A DNA stretch of 64,000 nucleotides from CAWBAT01 sp963810905 (GCA_963810905.1 CAWEPG010000015.1:248001-312000); one strand, 5' to 3'. Positions 46,671-57,999 are shown, numbered from the stretch's first letter. A program made the numbers and translations. The notes: generated from the sequence alone by a model not told the origin.

Positions 46671-49600
46671 TTAGTTTATGGCTTTCCGGATCTGGTTATT
46701 TTCCTCATTCAATTCGTCCACTTGATTCCCTGGATCAACCCTGAAAATCAGGAGCCGGTTCCCTTTTCCTCGAACTCCGGAGAACTCCATTGTGAGCTTC
46801 TTGGGCAGAAGATCCACCGGGGCATTCATTCCAGGGAAATCCTTTTTCAAGATGACAACTCGCTTTTCATTTTCAATGACCACGGAAAATGCCGGTGAAT
46901 TTACTGACCCGATGTTGTGGATGGTTAAGACTCCTTTATCTGTCACAGGATCATACTCTAAGTCATTGGGTCCAACGGCGAGGTCCGGGAGCGTCAAAAT
47001 GGGGGCAGCTTTTTTGGTCTGTTTGAAATCAATAACGGTCCTTTTGAGAGGGCGAAGACTGAGAGGTATTTCCGAAAACCGCCTCAATGAAAGTTGACGG
47101 CGTGTCGTTTCCACATCAATTTGATCGTCCTGATCATCCCCGGAAACGTCCGTCCCCTCGACAACCTCATAAGTACCATTTTCGAGCCCCCAGACGCGCA
47201 TGTTGACGTCAAGCAAGCCCTTTCCAGAATTGAACGCAATCAACCGGAGATGATCGGGCGTGGATTTCAGCACGACAGCGGAGAGATTTCCCTGGGCTCC
47301 CTCCCAGCTGATTTCATGCCCGGGGAAGGTGATGTGATTGTAAAAAGCCACACCCCCAAGCCGTGCTCTCTGTAAAGCACGCTGGGACAAGAGAACGCTC
47401 CCGGTTGCAGGCTCGCTTTCTGTATAGAGCACACGATTCTGCGTCTGGTGTTTCAACAATGCGCCCTGATATTCTTCCAGGTATCGTTTCTTGCGGGTCA
47501 ATTCAAATGCTAGTTGCCGCGCTAGTAATCCCGTTTCGTCCTCTTGCAGGTTATGATCCCAGATGTTTGACCGTTCCACCTCCCGCAAGATCGCGTCGCC
47601 AATGATCTCCGGATTGGCAAGGTCCAGCCAACGCCCGGCAATATTTTCTGCCAAGGCAATGTCTCCAAATTGAACCAGCTTGTTCAAGAGCCAAAGATAT
47701 TTGTTGTCGCCGGTCAATCGGTGAAGTCCCCAGAAAAGATTCACGACATCGGGACCGGGTAATCCTCGACTGACCAATTCATCCGTGATGAATCGAATTC
47801 CCTAGTACCATCTTAGGGTAGCGATCCCTGGGAACCTCGTCTTTTTGCCAATGGGCATCAAGGGAGTTCGCATATTCGCGGAGCCACTCCATGGCCTTTG
47901 GATTGCCATTGTACCAAGCCAGTACTAAAGCCGGTTGAAGGAGGAGCGCACTGTTCCGGTCTTGACGCCCGTAAACGCCATCCTCAACCAAATCCGAAGC
48001 ACTCAAGAGATAGGAGCGAAAATGCCGATGGAGCGCCTCATTCGTTCCCGTGATTCGCTCCAATTGCCGGACTGCCTCCATGATTCGTTCCACCCAAAGT
48101 GGGTTTCCATAGTCCAAAATGGCCGCTGCGCAGAGCAGATTCAACCCCTGTCGATATTGTTGTATGGGGTCCGAAAGAGTCGACCCTAGACCATCCTTCA
48201 ATAGGCCCATTCGATAACAAGCCTCGGCTGTCGAAAGCAAAGCTTTTTTGGCCGGTCCGGTAGAACTGTCCATCAGAGCAATTCCAGCCCAATTGGTCAG
48301 CAAATTCGTATCCTGGGTGAGTCCATCCCCCCATTCCCCTGTCGGCAATTGTCTTTTCTTCATCCACCAGTCCAGAACGTCTTTAGAATTCTGAACCAGC
48401 AATCGCTGCTGAAGAGCCCACTGTGGAATATCGGGTGAGGGTGACACGGGCTGCTTAAAATCCAGTGGAGGAAGAGAAGGATTCAGCCACGTAAGATACG
48501 CCATTGCCGTTGGTTCTTTTGGATCTACCTGCAATACATTTTCGATCACGCGAAAGAGTTCATCGACGCCTTTTAGCTGCCGTCGCAATTTGGAATAGTC
48601 AATCGCCGCCCATGAATTATAGGCGCTAAAGGTCTGGAAACATTGGCGAATCCAGGCAAATCGATCCGTTGAATATTCTGTTTTGCCCCGATCCGTCAAG
48701 GTCCCTTGCTCGGATTGGCTCGTCCATATCTCAACTCGTGCTCCAGTCAAGAATCCGGAGCCGAAATCTTTTGAATCGCTTGCAAAAGTGAGCCATAAGG
48801 GAGCATTGACGGGTACGATCGTATCGGGAATATCGATGACCAAGTCCGTGGGGCTGGAATTTGACAACCTGAATTGGACGTCAGCCAGATTTCGTCCCGG
48901 ATAGACTGGATCCTTTATCTGCAAATTCACCATGGATTCCTTCTGGCTGCTCTGAGGAGCTGGGGTGAATTGGAAGCGAAGAGCATCAAACGGTGTATGG
49001 CTCAGAAATGGAGGCAAGATGACATGGAAGTAATGGAATTGTTCTGAATGATCAACGGCCGCCGGTGGACTTGCCGGGAAAGATCTCGGGCGGGACACCG
49101 ACCCAGGCACTTCGATCTGCCAGGAAGATATCGCCTCATCAGTTTTGTTTTCTCTCCAAATAGATTCACCATCTGGGTGCGTGAGACACCAGTTAGCTTG
49201 CCTGCTTGCTCTGACGGCAAGAGACGAAAAACTACTTTGCTCTCCGACGAATTGCCCGGCAATTTCTGTTGATCCGACGGAATGGATGTCACGTTTTGTA
49301 TGGAATAAAGGCTCAACTCCCGCAAGTATCCCGTCTTTCCGCTGAACCTGTAGAGAAGTGGGATTAACAGGCCTGTTCAGAAGTTTCTGAAAATACCTTG
49401 GTCGTGAATCGGAATCTTCCAGCAGCAATTGCTTCTGGCCCTGACTCATCTGGAAAATCTGACCTCGAAAACTTCCTTGAATCTGAAGAAGATTCCAGGA
49501 CTGAGGATTGAGGCCGAACTCCAAAAGTTTCCCTGCTTCAGAAGCCTCAAATTCCTGCAAAGGCCAACCGGTTTCACTCTTGCCATCATTGGCTCTTCCG

Positions 49601-50543
49601 ATAAGTTTTCCCGAGTCATGTCCTTCATTGAGGAGTAGTTTTCGAATGAAGGTAGGAGAGGTAATGATTGGCGAACTGCTGGGGTCTTGCCATCCAAATC
49701 GTGACCTCCAATGTTGATTCCATAATTCCGGATTCAAGAGTTGCGGTCGAGGGCATACTTCCTGCCCGACCACTCCCCAACTCAATGAGGTTCTGAATTT
49801 GAGTCAAATTGAGCGCGCTCGAATAGATCCTGAACTCATCTATCCATACTCTACGCTCGTTACCGGCCATTTTTTGTGGGGAAGATTGTTTGGCGTGAAT
49901 TCCAATCTGATCCAGCGGGGCATCCAGATGAAGTTCTTTTTGGATTGTCCCGATCAAGTGACCATCGACGTAAAGTGCCAGCCCTTCTAATTCATCCCAG
50001 GTAAAAGCGAAATAAAACCAGCGCCCGGCAACCAGTACTGTTTTGTTTTCCGTACTGATCTGGTAGAGTTCTCCCTCTTGGTCTCTCAGCTGAAATTTTA
50101 AACTCTCCCCAGTCCAATAGAGTTCGGCAAAGGCATAATCCCAACTCGCCTGCTGGGCAAAACTGACTCGAACAATGGAGAATGGAGTTCTGCCCAACGG
50201 CTCATCGAGTTTCCACCAAAACCCGATTGTCCCTCGCTCCGCATAAACATTTCCGGGTGCGTCATAGGAGAGCAGCGCGTCGTTCTCAAGATAAGCTCCC
50301 CGATCTTTCCGGCCATCTCGGACGACTCGGGCAGACTGGGCAATCAACGGTGTATCCTCGCCGAAAGCAAAGTCAGCAATAAAGTTTTTGTCGAAGGAAG
50401 TATAAAAGTAGAAGTGAGGATTCTTCGCCCGCTTGCAAGAGAGGCTGCCAATAACGGCTTAACGGAAGAACCAATAAAACGGCGCAAAAGGCAAGAAAGA
50501 CCGTACAGGAAAACCAACTGGGAAAGGTAAACTTAAGCCTCAT
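46671..50543 (-). CDS. Secreted LamG / helical / CARDB multidomain protein (frameshifted)
   Basis: About 1289 residues after repair. A membrane anchor or signal lies at the N-terminus (PSWFSCTVFLAFCAVLLVLPL). A LamG/concanavalin-like lectin domain covers roughly residues 80-290 (GTIGFWWKLDE, AGRWFYFAFTWDELEGLALYV). A long helical middle region contains W- and L-rich repeats (for example LDWWMKKRQLPTGEWGDGLTQ, shown in part: MKKRQLPTGEWGDG), and the end has a CARDB-like beta domain (LPDLAVGPNDLEYDP...VDELNEENNQI). Three single-base insertions, near 50360, 49750 and 47778, break the frame. The start ATG 50543 has no clear ribosome site. It follows tex by 21 bp. It may bind or process polysaccharide. 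No catalytic residues were recognised. Confidence 0.65.
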
Positions 50544-50564
50544 GAAATTTAGCAACTGCTTTGA

Positions 50565-53471
50565 CTATCTTATCCCGCTGAATTTTTCCTGGAGAAGGCG
50601 AATTTGCTCGTCAAACGGAAGGGTGCTAACCAGAAGTGGGGACTCAGCCTTCCGTGGTTGAGTTTTCTTTTCGGGTTTGTGTTTCGGATCGGTTTTCTGA
50701 AGAGGTTTCGCGAACTGCTTGGCTGCCGGAATTCCCTGATTAACAGGCGGGCGGGAGACTCGTTTTTCTTTTTTCGCAGAGGGAATCGGCACTCTGGTCT
50801 TTTGGATCTGCCCTGTTCTTCCGGCTGTTTCCGCACCCGCAGCAGCCGCGCGGGGAGTATGGGAGAGTTTTGTCCGGCGGGAATCATTCTCTCGTTTGAT
50901 TGGCTTTTCTTTTTGCCGCTCGGGAAGAAGCGCCTTGATCGACAATGAAATTCTTTTCATGGCCAGATCCACACCAATGACTTTGACTTTCACGATCTCT
51001 CCCACATGGACAGCATCCCGCGGATCCTGAACAAAACGAGCGGAGAGTTCCGAAACATGGACCAGACCATCTTGATGAACCCCGATATCGACAAACGCCC
51101 CGAAATTGGTCACATTGGTGACGGTGCCTTCGAGAACCATTCCTGACCCCAGGTCAGCAACGTCTTTGACGTCATCGCGAAATGCCGGAACGACAAACTT
51201 ATCCCGCGGATCTCTGCCTGGCTTAAGCAGTTCCTGTCTGATGTCATTTAATGTATAAAGCCCCACCTTCTCATCCACAAATGGTTGCAAGTCTAGTGTC
51301 TCGACTCGGTGGCTCTTCTCGATGAGCTCGTTCACCGACAATTCCAGCGATCGTGCGATTTTTTCAACCACTTCATACGATTCCGGATGCACGGCAGTCG
51401 CATCCAGTGGATTTTCGCCATCCTTAATTCGCAGGAAACCTGCCGCTTGCTCAAAGGCTTTTTCCCCGAAACCCGGCACCTGCATCAGATGTGTTCGAGC
51501 ACCAAATCGCCCCTTACTGTTCCGATGATCAACGATCGCTTTGGCCGTTCGCTGATTAATCCCGGAACAATAACGAAGCAATTCATAGGACGCCCGATTC
51601 AAGTCAACACCAACCCGATTCACGCAGGACTCTATAGCAACCTCCAAACCATCCTTTAAGCGCTTTTGATCGACGTCGTGCTGGTACTGCCCAACCCCGA
51701 TTGACTTGGGATGAATCTTGACGAGTTCGGCGAGCGGATCCTGCAATCGACGGGCGATCGAAATGGCTCCACGCACCGTCAGATCTAATCTTGAAAATTC
51801 GCGCCGTGCAGAATCGGACACCGAATAAACGGACGCACCCGACTCATTCACCATGACAGAAAAAATCTCGTGTCGTTCCTCCGGTAGCGTCTCGATCCCA
51901 GGACTCGTTTCAGAGCGGACCGGGAAGCTCTTTTCCTCGAGGGCGGGTTCATTCTTAGATGCCCCAACTTCAGTTTGGATCTCGGACGCGTCGTTTTCTC
52001 CTGCCACTAGCGTGGAGACAAAATCAGATCCTTTCGCCAAAACAACCTCGATGGTTTTGCCTTCACCCAGGCGTTCCGTCATAACTTCAGGCTCGCTCAT
52101 AGAACCGTGGTCGAAGGTTTCCGAAAGGATGTGTTCCGCTGCGCTCGATTCGGGTGGAGGCTCTGCTTGCAGCGGTTCAGGAGGTATCACATCTGCTGCA
52201 GTACAATTGGAAACGGCCTCGCCTTTCTTTTCCGGGCTCGGCACAACTCCCAAAGCCTCTCCATTTTTATACTTTCGAAGAAACTCTTTTATAAAAGTGT
52301 CAGTTTCACGAGACCCGGTTCCATTCCCGATAGCAATGGCCTGGACTCCATGTTTCTGAACCAGTCGATAGAGAATCTTTTCAGACCCGACGAAATCAAC
52401 CCTGGGCTCAGTCGGATAAATAGTGGCGTGTTCTAGGAACTTGCCCGTAGCATCGACTACCGCAACCTTGCAGCCGGTTCTAAAACCTGGATCCACTCCC
52501 ATGACGACAATCGGCCCGGCTGGCGGCGACAAGAGCAGATTGGTGAGGTTCTCTTCAAATACATTGATTGCTTCGTGATCCGACCGGTCTTTCAGGAGTG
52601 AACGAATCTCGCCCTGGAGGTTTGGATTCAATAACCGGTCATAACTATCCTTAATCGCCGTGTTCAGGAAGGGGGAAAAAATAGAATCATCCTGTTTGAG
52701 TAAACGGGCAGTTATGGCATGAATAGCCTTCTCCCGGTCGATCTCAATGGTATGATTGAGCACCTGCTCTTTAACTCCTCGTCGAACTGCAAGCACGCGA
52801 TGAGAGGGAATCTTTGACACCGCCTCGCGGAAGTCGTAATACATCTCGAATTTTGTCTTTTGTCCGATTTTGTCTTTATTGACTTTCGAGACAACCATGC
52901 CTTCTTTCAAAAACATCTCACGGAGGTTCTTCCGTACTTCCAGTTCCTCGGAAACCCATTCTGCAACAATGTGCAAGGCCCCCTCAATAGCTTCCTCCCG
53001 AGTGCTCACATTCTTCTCGGGATCAATATAGGTTTCTGCAGCTTCTTCAATGGACTGGTCACCCGCAACTTGATCACGGATATAGTGAGCCAGCGGCTCC
53101 AATCCCTTGTCGATCGCCAAACTGGCCTTGGTTTTCTTTTTTGGCTTGTACGGCAGGTATAGGTCTTCGAGAGCAGCCTTCTCGTAGCAGGCAAGAACCC
53201 CGCTCTTCAGGGTATCGGTAAGCTTCCCCTGCGCCTCAATTGACTTGAGGATTGTCTCACGTCGCTCTGACAGAGACTTGTAATATTCCTGACGCTCGGA
53301 AATGGTGCGAATCTGGACTTCATCCAGATTCCCGGTGACTTCCTTCCGATAGCGCGCAATGAAAGGAATCGTCGCATCGTTTTCCAGTAGATGAATTGTC
53401 GCCAAAACTTGCTTGGAGGAGACAGAAGCCTCATTTGAGATTCTGTCGATAATGGCTTGCTCCAATCCCAT
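50565..53471 (-). CDS. tex: Tex-family RNA-binding transcription accessory protein with large insertion
   Basis: 968 residues against about 720-800 usual. Domains in order: Tex N-terminal helical region, YqgF-like nuclease fold (VVMGVDPGFRTGCKVAVVD), helix-hairpin-helix (SGINQRTAKAIVDHRN), S1 RNA-binding domain (GTVTNVTNFGAFVDIGVHQD) and a basic, proline-rich tail ending in DEQIRLLQEKFSGIR. The YqgF-like domain is split at residues about 403-533 (51873-52265) by an acidic, low-complexity insert rich in E/S/P/A. The frame stays open throughout. Tex acts in transcription and RNA metabolism. The LamG gene follows closely. Confidence 0.92.
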   Translation of the reverse strand: MGLEQAIIDRISNEASVSSKQVLATIHLLENDATIPFIARYRKEVTGNLDEVQIRTISERQEYYKSLSERRETILKSIEAQGKLTDTLKSGVLACYEKAALEDLYLPYKPKKKTKASLAIDKGLEPLAHYIRDQVAGDQSIEEAAETYIDPEKNVSTREEAIEGALHIVAEWVSEELEVRKNLREMFLKEGMVVSKVNKDKIGQKTKFEMYYDFREAVSKIPSHRVLAVRRGVKEQVLNHTIEIDREKAIHAITARLLKQDDSIFSPFLNTAIKDSYDRLLNPNLQGEIRSLLKDRSDHEAINVFEENLTNLLLSPPAGPIVVMGVDPGFRTGCKVAVVDATGKFLEHATIYPTEPRVDFVGSEKILYRLVQKHGVQAIAIGNGTGSRETDTFIKEFLRKYKNGEALGVVPSPEKKGEAVSNCTAADVIPPEPLQAEPPPESSAAEHILSETFDHGSMSEPEVMTERLGEGKTIEVVLAKGSDFVSTLVAGENDASEIQTEVGASKNEPALEEKSFPVRSETSPGIETLPEERHEIFSVMVNESGASVYSVSDSARREFSRLDLTVRGAISIARRLQDPLAELVKIHPKSIGVGQYQHDVDQKRLKDGLEVAIESCVNRVGVDLNRASYELLRYCSGINQRTAKAIVDHRNSKGRFGARTHLMQVPGFGEKAFEQAAGFLRIKDGENPLDATAVHPESYEVVEKIARSLELSVNELIEKSHRVETLDLQPFVDEKVGLYTLNDIRQELLKPGRDPRDKFVVPAFRDDVKDVADLGSGMVLEGTVTNVTNFGAFVDIGVHQDGLVHVSELSARFVQDPRDAVHVGEIVKVKVIGVDLAMKRISLSIKALLPERQKEKPIKRENDSRRTKLSHTPRAAAAGAETAGRTGQIQKTRVPIPSAKKEKRVSRPPVNQGIPAAKQFAKPLQKTDPKHKPEKKTQPRKAESPLLVSTLPFDEQIRLLQEKFSGIR

Positions 53472-53767
53472 GAATCGTTACCCCCTATGGAAACGAGCTA
53501 TTATAGCAAAACAGGACGAAATGCAAACGAGCTTATCGTGTTCGATGGTAAAAGCCTCGAAATACCCACTTCCTTTTTATCGATCGAAGTGATTATAGCC
53601 CTGGCTTTAGGAGACGGGGATCAGATACGAATGAACTCAGAACCATCAAAATATTGACCAAAGTTCACCGAGACAATGCCAAGCGCGTCTGCTTTCATTG
53701 AAGCGAAGCCTAGTGCATCACACTAAGAGTTTACTTCCCAGAGCGATTTTGTCGGAACAGTCAGACC
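53472..53767. other. Gap between M16 peptidase genes and tex
   Basis: No gene or repeat is recognisable. It must contain the end of the M16 transcript and perhaps the tex promoter, but no terminator-like hairpin with T-run was seen. Confidence 0.4.
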
Positions 53768-55255
53768 TTACTCAAATAGTGTCCCGACCGGAACTACCTT
53801 TGATTTGCTCTTATTAATCGCGAGCGGAAGAATTTCTATCGCTTTGTCTGCCTGCCGAATATTTTCAGGCACGGGCGCGGCATACTTGATGGGTGAAGGG
53901 ACATTGGACTGCATCGCGCTCATAAGATCCACTGCGTGATCCGAAACGACAGCAATCGCCAGGTTACGAGGACTGATATATTGTTTGATCACCCGATTGA
54001 CTTCGCCGACCGTCGACTTGTTCAGCTCCTTCTCGATTCGGTCCAGATAATATTCTGTCCCATAAAATTCAGAGTCCATCTGATAGCCGAGTCGTCGGTC
54101 TAAGGTCTGAGCCCACAATTTTGAATAGGATATGAGAAAAATCCGTGTTTTCTCGAACTGCTCTTGAGTAAGGCCCTCTTTAACATATTTGTCCAATTCA
54201 TAAAGGGCTGCTCGAATCGCAAAGTGTGCTTTCTCGGGAGGTACGGGTCGAAGCCAAATACTGAAGTACTGCTGCCTCAAAGGAGTATTGAGATCAGGAA
54301 AGCGCGTGTTGCTTCCTACCCCTCCAATAAATCTCTCAATATAGGAGTAATCCCCGTAGTTTAGTCCTCGCTCTTCGCGGAGTTGGTTCATCAGCACTCC
54401 ATTCATAGAGCGGTGTTCTCCGAAATAAGAGTTGGCGAGAAGCAGTGGATAAAAGTCTCTATCTTTGGGGGTAAGGAACAGGGTATGTCCCATGGACACT
54501 GCAGTCGCCCGAGCCGGCTTTTGAACGATGGTCAACTCGAAGCCATCGATTTTTCTCGGTTGCGGTAATTTCACGACCGTCGAGTCTCCCCCTCCCCGGG
54601 CTGAAAAATCTTTCTTCATCCGCTCGGGCAGAGTCTTTGGATATCCACCGGCAATACCAATCCAGAAATTGTCGGCAACGTAATAGCGTTGATAGTAAGC
54701 CTTAACGTCATCCATAGTGATGGATTTCAGCCCGCTCACAGTCGCTCCGGCGGTACCATAAGGATGTCCGGCGAATAGGGAGAGATTCAAGGTTTCTTTC
54801 CCCAGATCTTCATCATCGGTCCCTCGGAGGGTCTTTTCCAAATAGCTGAGCGCTAAATCTTTATTCCGGGTGAAATCATCTGCGTCAAAACGGGGTTTAA
54901 GAATTAAACTCGAAAACAATTCATAAAATTGGTTGAGGAAATCCCGGTGGACTTTTCCCTGAAACGTGGTGAGTTCCTTGTCGGCCTGGACACTGATCGT
55001 GGCTGCCCATGGATAGAGCTTTTCCAGCACTTGCGGGTACTTGAGTTCTTGAGTACCGCCTTCAGCCAGCATTGAGGCTGTTAGCTCATTCAGGCCTTCT
55101 TTCCCTTTGGGGTCATTAATCGAACCCACTCGCACGATAATCCGGAAACTGATTAACGGAGATTGTGGTGCGGCCACTTCAGTAAATTTGACACCAGCCT
55201 GAGAAGAGCGTTGTGGGAAGAAGAGGACTAAAGTAAAGAAAGCGACGTACACCAA
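53768..55255 (-). CDS. M16-family protein lacking the zinc motif (inactive subunit)
   Basis: 495 residues from a TTG at 55255. The N-terminus is a hydrophobic signal (FFTLVLFFPQRSSQA). It has the two-lobed M16 fold, but where active members have HxxEH this one reads GLNELTASM, so it cannot bind zinc in the usual way. Paired with the active M16 gene just upstream, it should be the partner half of a heterodimer. An ATG overlapping the upstream stop (ATGA at 55320-55323) opens another frame that would join this one after a one-base change near 55225, so the true N-terminus may be longer. Confidence 0.85.
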   Translation of the reverse strand: MVYVAFFTLVLFFPQRSSQAGVKFTEVAAPQSPLISFRIIVRVGSINDPKGKEGLNELTASMLAEGGTQELKYPQVLEKLYPWAATISVQADKELTTFQGKVHRDFLNQFYELFSSLILKPRFDADDFTRNKDLALSYLEKTLRGTDDEDLGKETLNLSLFAGHPYGTAGATVSGLKSITMDDVKAYYQRYYVADNFWIGIAGGYPKTLPERMKKDFSARGGGDSTVVKLPQPRKIDGFELTIVQKPARATAVSMGHTLFLTPKDRDFYPLLLANSYFGEHRSMNGVLMNQLREERGLNYGDYSYIERFIGGVGSNTRFPDLNTPLRQQYFSIWLRPVPPEKAHFAIRAALYELDKYVKEGLTQEQFEKTRIFLISYSKLWAQTLDRRLGYQMDSEFYGTEYYLDRIEKELNKSTVGEVNRVIKQYISPRNLAIAVVSDHAVDLMSAMQSNVPSPIKYAAPVPENIRQADKAIEILPLAINKSKSKVVPVGTLFE

Positions 55256-55319
55256 ACGAATCCATATCTGTGGAGATTTCTTAGCCTTCGACGAACCTGA
55301 TTCAGCCAGGATTTAGATC

Positions 55320-56672
55320 TCATTGGGCCGCACCGTCCTTTGTTAAGATGACCACTGTCCGATTCGTGGGCTTGAAATATTTGTTGGCGACCTCCTGAAT
55401 TTGACTCGCCGTAATCTGATCATAGATTGCATAGACTCGATTCACAGAATCCGGATCTCCAGTCATGGCGTAATAATTGGAAAGAACTCTGGCAACGGCA
55501 TCGGGGTTGTCCAGACCCATCGCAAAGCTGTATTTCAGATGGGACTTAACGCCAGCAAGCCGCTCTGCACTGATCGGCTTCGATATAGCCTCTTCAATCG
55601 CAGCGTCAATCATTGCTCGTACTTTTCCAATATTCTTGGGATCCTTGAGCCGGGCCAAAACCAGGAACAACCCGGGGTCTCGACTGTCCTCTTCTCCGCC
55701 AAAGAGGGATTCAACAAGCTGGTCTTCAATGACTAGTTGTCGATACAAATTTGAGTTTTGCGAGAAAAAAAGCTGCGAAAAGAGATCCATGGCAGGCATC
55801 TCGTAGGATGTGTCGCTGAAAGCAGGTCCATGGTAGCCCATGGCCAGAATCGGAAGCGTCTCAGACTTCCAGGAGAGATTGGCAAGTTTTTCTTGAGTCT
55901 GCGGCGGCTCGGGGGGTATCGCACCTTGGTAATTGCCGCGTTTCCATCCGCCAAAATATTTCTTAGCAAGAGTCAGCACTTGCTCGTTTTTAACATCGCC
56001 AACCACAATCATTGCGCAATTCTCGGGACGATACCAACGATCGAAGAATTGCAGACTGTAATTAAACTGGTTCGGCATATCCATGATGTCATTAAGAAAT
56101 CCGATGGTCGTATGCTTGTACGGATGAACAACGTAGGCGGTATCCTGCATCTTTTCGAAGAGGATCTCCATCGGGCTAGAAAAATTCTTGTTGTATTCCC
56201 CCAGAATCGCGCCGGCCTCGGTCTTGAAGTCCTCTTCCGAGTATTTCAGGTTCATGAAGCGGTCGGATTCAAGCTCCATCAGCGTTTCGAGGGAGCCGGA
56301 GCTTGCCAAAATGTGATAGACCGTCATATCGCTGTCAGTGAACGCGTTATGATCGGCACCCACTGATTTCAAAACGTTGTTATAAGTTTCTTTGGGAAAT
56401 TTCTCGGTCCCCCGAAACATCATGTGTTCAAAGAAATGAGCAAATCCCGTGTGGCCCGGTTCGACCTCATTTCTCGATCCCACACGGACAACCGTGTAAT
56501 AGGAAACAATGCCGGGACTGTCAAACGGGACCGTAATGACTTTCAGCCCGTTATCGAGAACGGACTGGTATGTCGGATAGTTAAAGACTTGATTGTCTTT
56601 TGCAAGGGACTGTCCCCCCGTAATCCCAATCAGGAGCACGTATAAGAACATCTTACGCAGAAATTTGATCAT
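55320..56672 (-). CDS. M16-family zinc metallopeptidase (active subunit)
   Basis: 450 residues with signal peptide (LYVLLIGITGGQSLA). The inverted zinc motif HFFEH (79-83) and the third ligand Glu 159, 76 residues on, are present, as is a typical GHTGFAHFFEHMMFRGTE-like stretch. ATG 56672 follows GGAGG. It probably degrades peptides in the periplasm together with the inactive partner encoded directly downstream, like other bacterial M16B pairs. Upstream on the same strand lies isocitrate dehydrogenase, about 130 bp away. Confidence 0.92.
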   Translation of the reverse strand: MIKFLRKMFLYVLLIGITGGQSLAKDNQVFNYPTYQSVLDNGLKVITVPFDSPGIVSYYTVVRVGSRNEVEPGHTGFAHFFEHMMFRGTEKFPKETYNNVLKSVGADHNAFTDSDMTVYHILASSGSLETLMELESDRFMNLKYSEEDFKTEAGAILGEYNKNFSSPMEILFEKMQDTAYVVHPYKHTTIGFLNDIMDMPNQFNYSLQFFDRWYRPENCAMIVVGDVKNEQVLTLAKKYFGGWKRGNYQGAIPPEPPQTQEKLANLSWKSETLPILAMGYHGPAFSDTSYEMPAMDLFSQLFFSQNSNLYRQLVIEDQLVESLFGGEEDSRDPGLFLVLARLKDPKNIGKVRAMIDAAIEEAISKPISAERLAGVKSHLKYSFAMGLDNPDAVARVLSNYYAMTGDPDSVNRVYAIYDQITASQIQEVANKYFKPTNRTVVILTKDGAAQ

Positions 56673-56803
56673 CGGGCCTCCAGAACTTAAGAGTAATTGC
56701 CGCGAGGCAAAAGAAGCGCGCGGGGCCAGCCAAAAACCTTCCTTGAGCGCAAGGCATCTATTCCAAGCTGATTATAGTCGAGGACCTGTATTTTGGGCCT
56801 GGA

Positions 56804-57808
56804 TTAATTGACGAGATGCTGCATCACCGCTTCGGTAAATTGTGAAGTGGTCGTGGAGCCCCCCATATCCGGAGTCAAAAAAACGCCTCGTGTATAGACT
56901 CTTTCAATGGCCGATTGGATGCGATGCGCTTTCTCGCTTTCACCTAAATGCTGGAACATGAGTACAGCTGAGAGCAACATAGCGGTTGGGTTTGCCATCC
57001 CCTTCCCTGCAATCTTCGGAGCACTCCCGTGAACAGGCTCAAATAAGGCACAATCTTCTCCCAGATTGGCTCCCGGGACTAGTCCCAATCCTCCTACGAG
57101 TCCCGCCCCCAAGTCACTGAGGATATCACCATACAGGTTCTCCATAAGCATCACGTCGAACTGTCGCGGATTGAGAACCATTTGCATGCAGGCATTATCG
57201 ACGATCAACTCCTCATAGAAGACCTCTGGATACAACTGCGCCACATCGCGTACACACTTCAGAAAGAGCCCATCACTTAGTTTCATGATGTTGGCCTTAT
57301 GAATTGCCGTAATTTTTTTCCGGAGGTTTTGCCGCGCATAGTCAAATGCAAAACGGGCAATTCGAGTAGAGGCCTCGGCGGTGATAATTTTCAAGCTCTC
57401 CACAACACCCGGAACCACGACATGTTCCAATCCAGAATACAAATCTTCGGTATTCTCACGAACTACAATGAGGTCTACGTTTTCAAACGGTGTTTTTACG
57501 CCAGGCAGGTTCCGGATGGGTCTGAAATTGGCGTAAAGGTTAAACGTTTTTCGAAGAGATACATTGATGCTGGCAAATCCTTCCCCTACGGGAGTCGTAA
57601 TAGGGCCTTTGATGGCGACTCTATTTCGGCGGATGGATTCTAAAAGATCTTCGGGAATGTACTGCCCGCACTTCTGATAGGCAACTTCTCCCGCCTCATA
57701 GGTTTCCCATTGGACGTCAATCCCGGCAGACTCCACAACCTCTTGCATCGCGGAAGCTACTTCCGGCCCGATCCCGTCCCCAGGAATTAGAGTAATGGTG
57801 TGTTTCAT
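56804..57808 (-). CDS. NAD-dependent isocitrate dehydrogenase
   Basis: 334 residues from ATG 57808 (GAGGG upstream). Beta-decarboxylating dehydrogenase family: LIPGDGIGPEV, substrate loop SINVSLRKTFNLYANFRP with the Ser-x-Asn-Val-x-Leu-Arg pattern of NAD-isocitrate dehydrogenases, VVRENTEDLYSGLEH, and metal/cofactor region NLYGDILSDLGAGLVGG and HGSAPKIAGKG. Homoisocitrate or isopropylmalate dehydrogenase is less likely given that loop. Makes 2-oxoglutarate and NADH in the TCA cycle. It stands apart from other TCA genes. Confidence 0.88.
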   Translation of the reverse strand: MKHTITLIPGDGIGPEVASAMQEVVESAGIDVQWETYEAGEVAYQKCGQYIPEDLLESIRRNRVAIKGPITTPVGEGFASINVSLRKTFNLYANFRPIRNLPGVKTPFENVDLIVVRENTEDLYSGLEHVVVPGVVESLKIITAEASTRIARFAFDYARQNLRKKITAIHKANIMKLSDGLFLKCVRDVAQLYPEVFYEELIVDNACMQMVLNPRQFDVMLMENLYGDILSDLGAGLVGGLGLVPGANLGEDCALFEPVHGSAPKIAGKGMANPTAMLLSAVLMFQHLGESEKAHRIQSAIERVYTRGVFLTPDMGGSTTTSQFTEAVMQHLVN

Positions 57809-57999
57809 AAACCCTCGCAAGGACCATTATATTTCCTTCCATTTGAATAGAAAGAGACATTTGTAAAGAAAAATCGGTTTGGATGGGGGATAAAGTGGAT
57901 TTGCAAAATCTAGCTTAAGATGTCCCCCTCTTGATTCAGGGCTGGAAATCATTTAACCTTTAAAAGGTTTACGATCAATTGCTTCGCTCGGCAGGTTGC

